A DNA stretch of 64,000 nt from Xanthobacteraceae bacterium (GTDB taxonomy: Bacteria; Pseudomonadota; Alphaproteobacteria; Rhizobiales; Xanthobacteraceae): assembly GCA_019635635.1 (NCBI GenBank), contig JAHBZB010000001.1, positions 186,001 through 250,000 of the forward strand, given 5' to 3'. Below the pieces are notes generated by a model that was not told where the DNA came from, ran no database searches, and worked only from the letters and a program-made list of their open reading frames with translations. Made by a program: the position numbers and the translations under genes. Of this stretch, positions 63,931 through 64,000 are shown piece after piece; within the stretch, counting starts at the first letter, position 1, and every line of letters starts with the position of its first letter.

Positions 63931-64000
63931 GAAAAGCCCCGTAAAGTTTCGATTCAGCCCGGGGATATTTATCGAGGCGGGGGCGAGGATGCGCAAGTGC

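Overview
The window is GC-rich, gene-dense chromosomal DNA from an alphaproteobacterium, most likely of the order Hyphomicrobiales (Rhizobiales), near the Bradyrhizobium/Xanthobacteraceae side. The support is gene order and gene content: pckA-chvI-chvG-hprK-EIIA-HPr with ahcY downstream, cycM divergent from kdsB-pheA, ffs-dnaX-ybaB-recR, def-fmt, a DUF2865 protein, a complete Flp/Tad pilus locus and EcfG-type stress promoters. The genus cannot be fixed by eye. No tRNA, rRNA, CRISPR array, insertion sequence or prophage was seen.

Layout. 1-1714 (minus): def, fmt and a cut-off GNAT acetyltransferase. 1825-4404 (plus): rmuC and an AmpG-like transporter. 4408-7252 (minus): the 4.5S SRP RNA, dnaX, ybaB and recR. 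7345-8760: a HIT protein and nudC. 8810-11342: pheA-kdsB against cycM. 11463-19128: a Yej-type peptide ABC transporter with two tandem binding proteins. 19130-22438: an oxidoreductase, an NlpC/P60 hydrolase coupled to a MarR regulator, and an M17 aminopeptidase. 22546-34203: the Tad locus. It holds tadD on plus, tadC/tadB/cpaF/cpaE/cpaD/cpaC/cpaB/cpaA/flp on minus, then a small secretin-N-domain protein and two TadE-like pseudopilins on plus. The 53-residue pilin is intact.

34211-46102 is mixed housekeeping: a phosphohexomutase, a retropepsin-like protease, hrpB, an acyltransferase, polA, a LysE exporter, a nitroreductase, pyrE and DUF2865. 46121-52603 joins gluconeogenesis (pckA), the ChvG/ChvI envelope two-component system and the regulatory PTS branch (HprK, EIIA, HPr). 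52646-55158 is a less conserved interval between ptsH and ahcY: an unknown protein, a CynX-like transporter and a 2OG-Fe(II) oxygenase. ahcY, a class II amidotransferase, a GNAT enzyme and lepA follow.

60300-62280 is the clearest accessory stretch. It has a lower-GC coiled-coil/DUF4041/GIY-YIG gene whose ribosome binding site lies inside the lepA terminator. After it comes a gene-free 0.58-kb region with a near-consensus sigma-70 promoter under tandem palindromes, a predicted five-way-junction fold, a repeated 30-bp motif, a 12-bp perfect hairpin and a strong intrinsic terminator. This is the best candidate in the window for an undescribed element, either a structured RNA or a palindromic mobile repeat cluster. 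The last 1.7 kb is a small stress module. A PRC-barrel gene and a lysine-rich small protein are fired divergently by back-to-back GGAAC-N16-CGTT promoters, followed by a YegP/DUF1508 protein and an L,D-transpeptidase.
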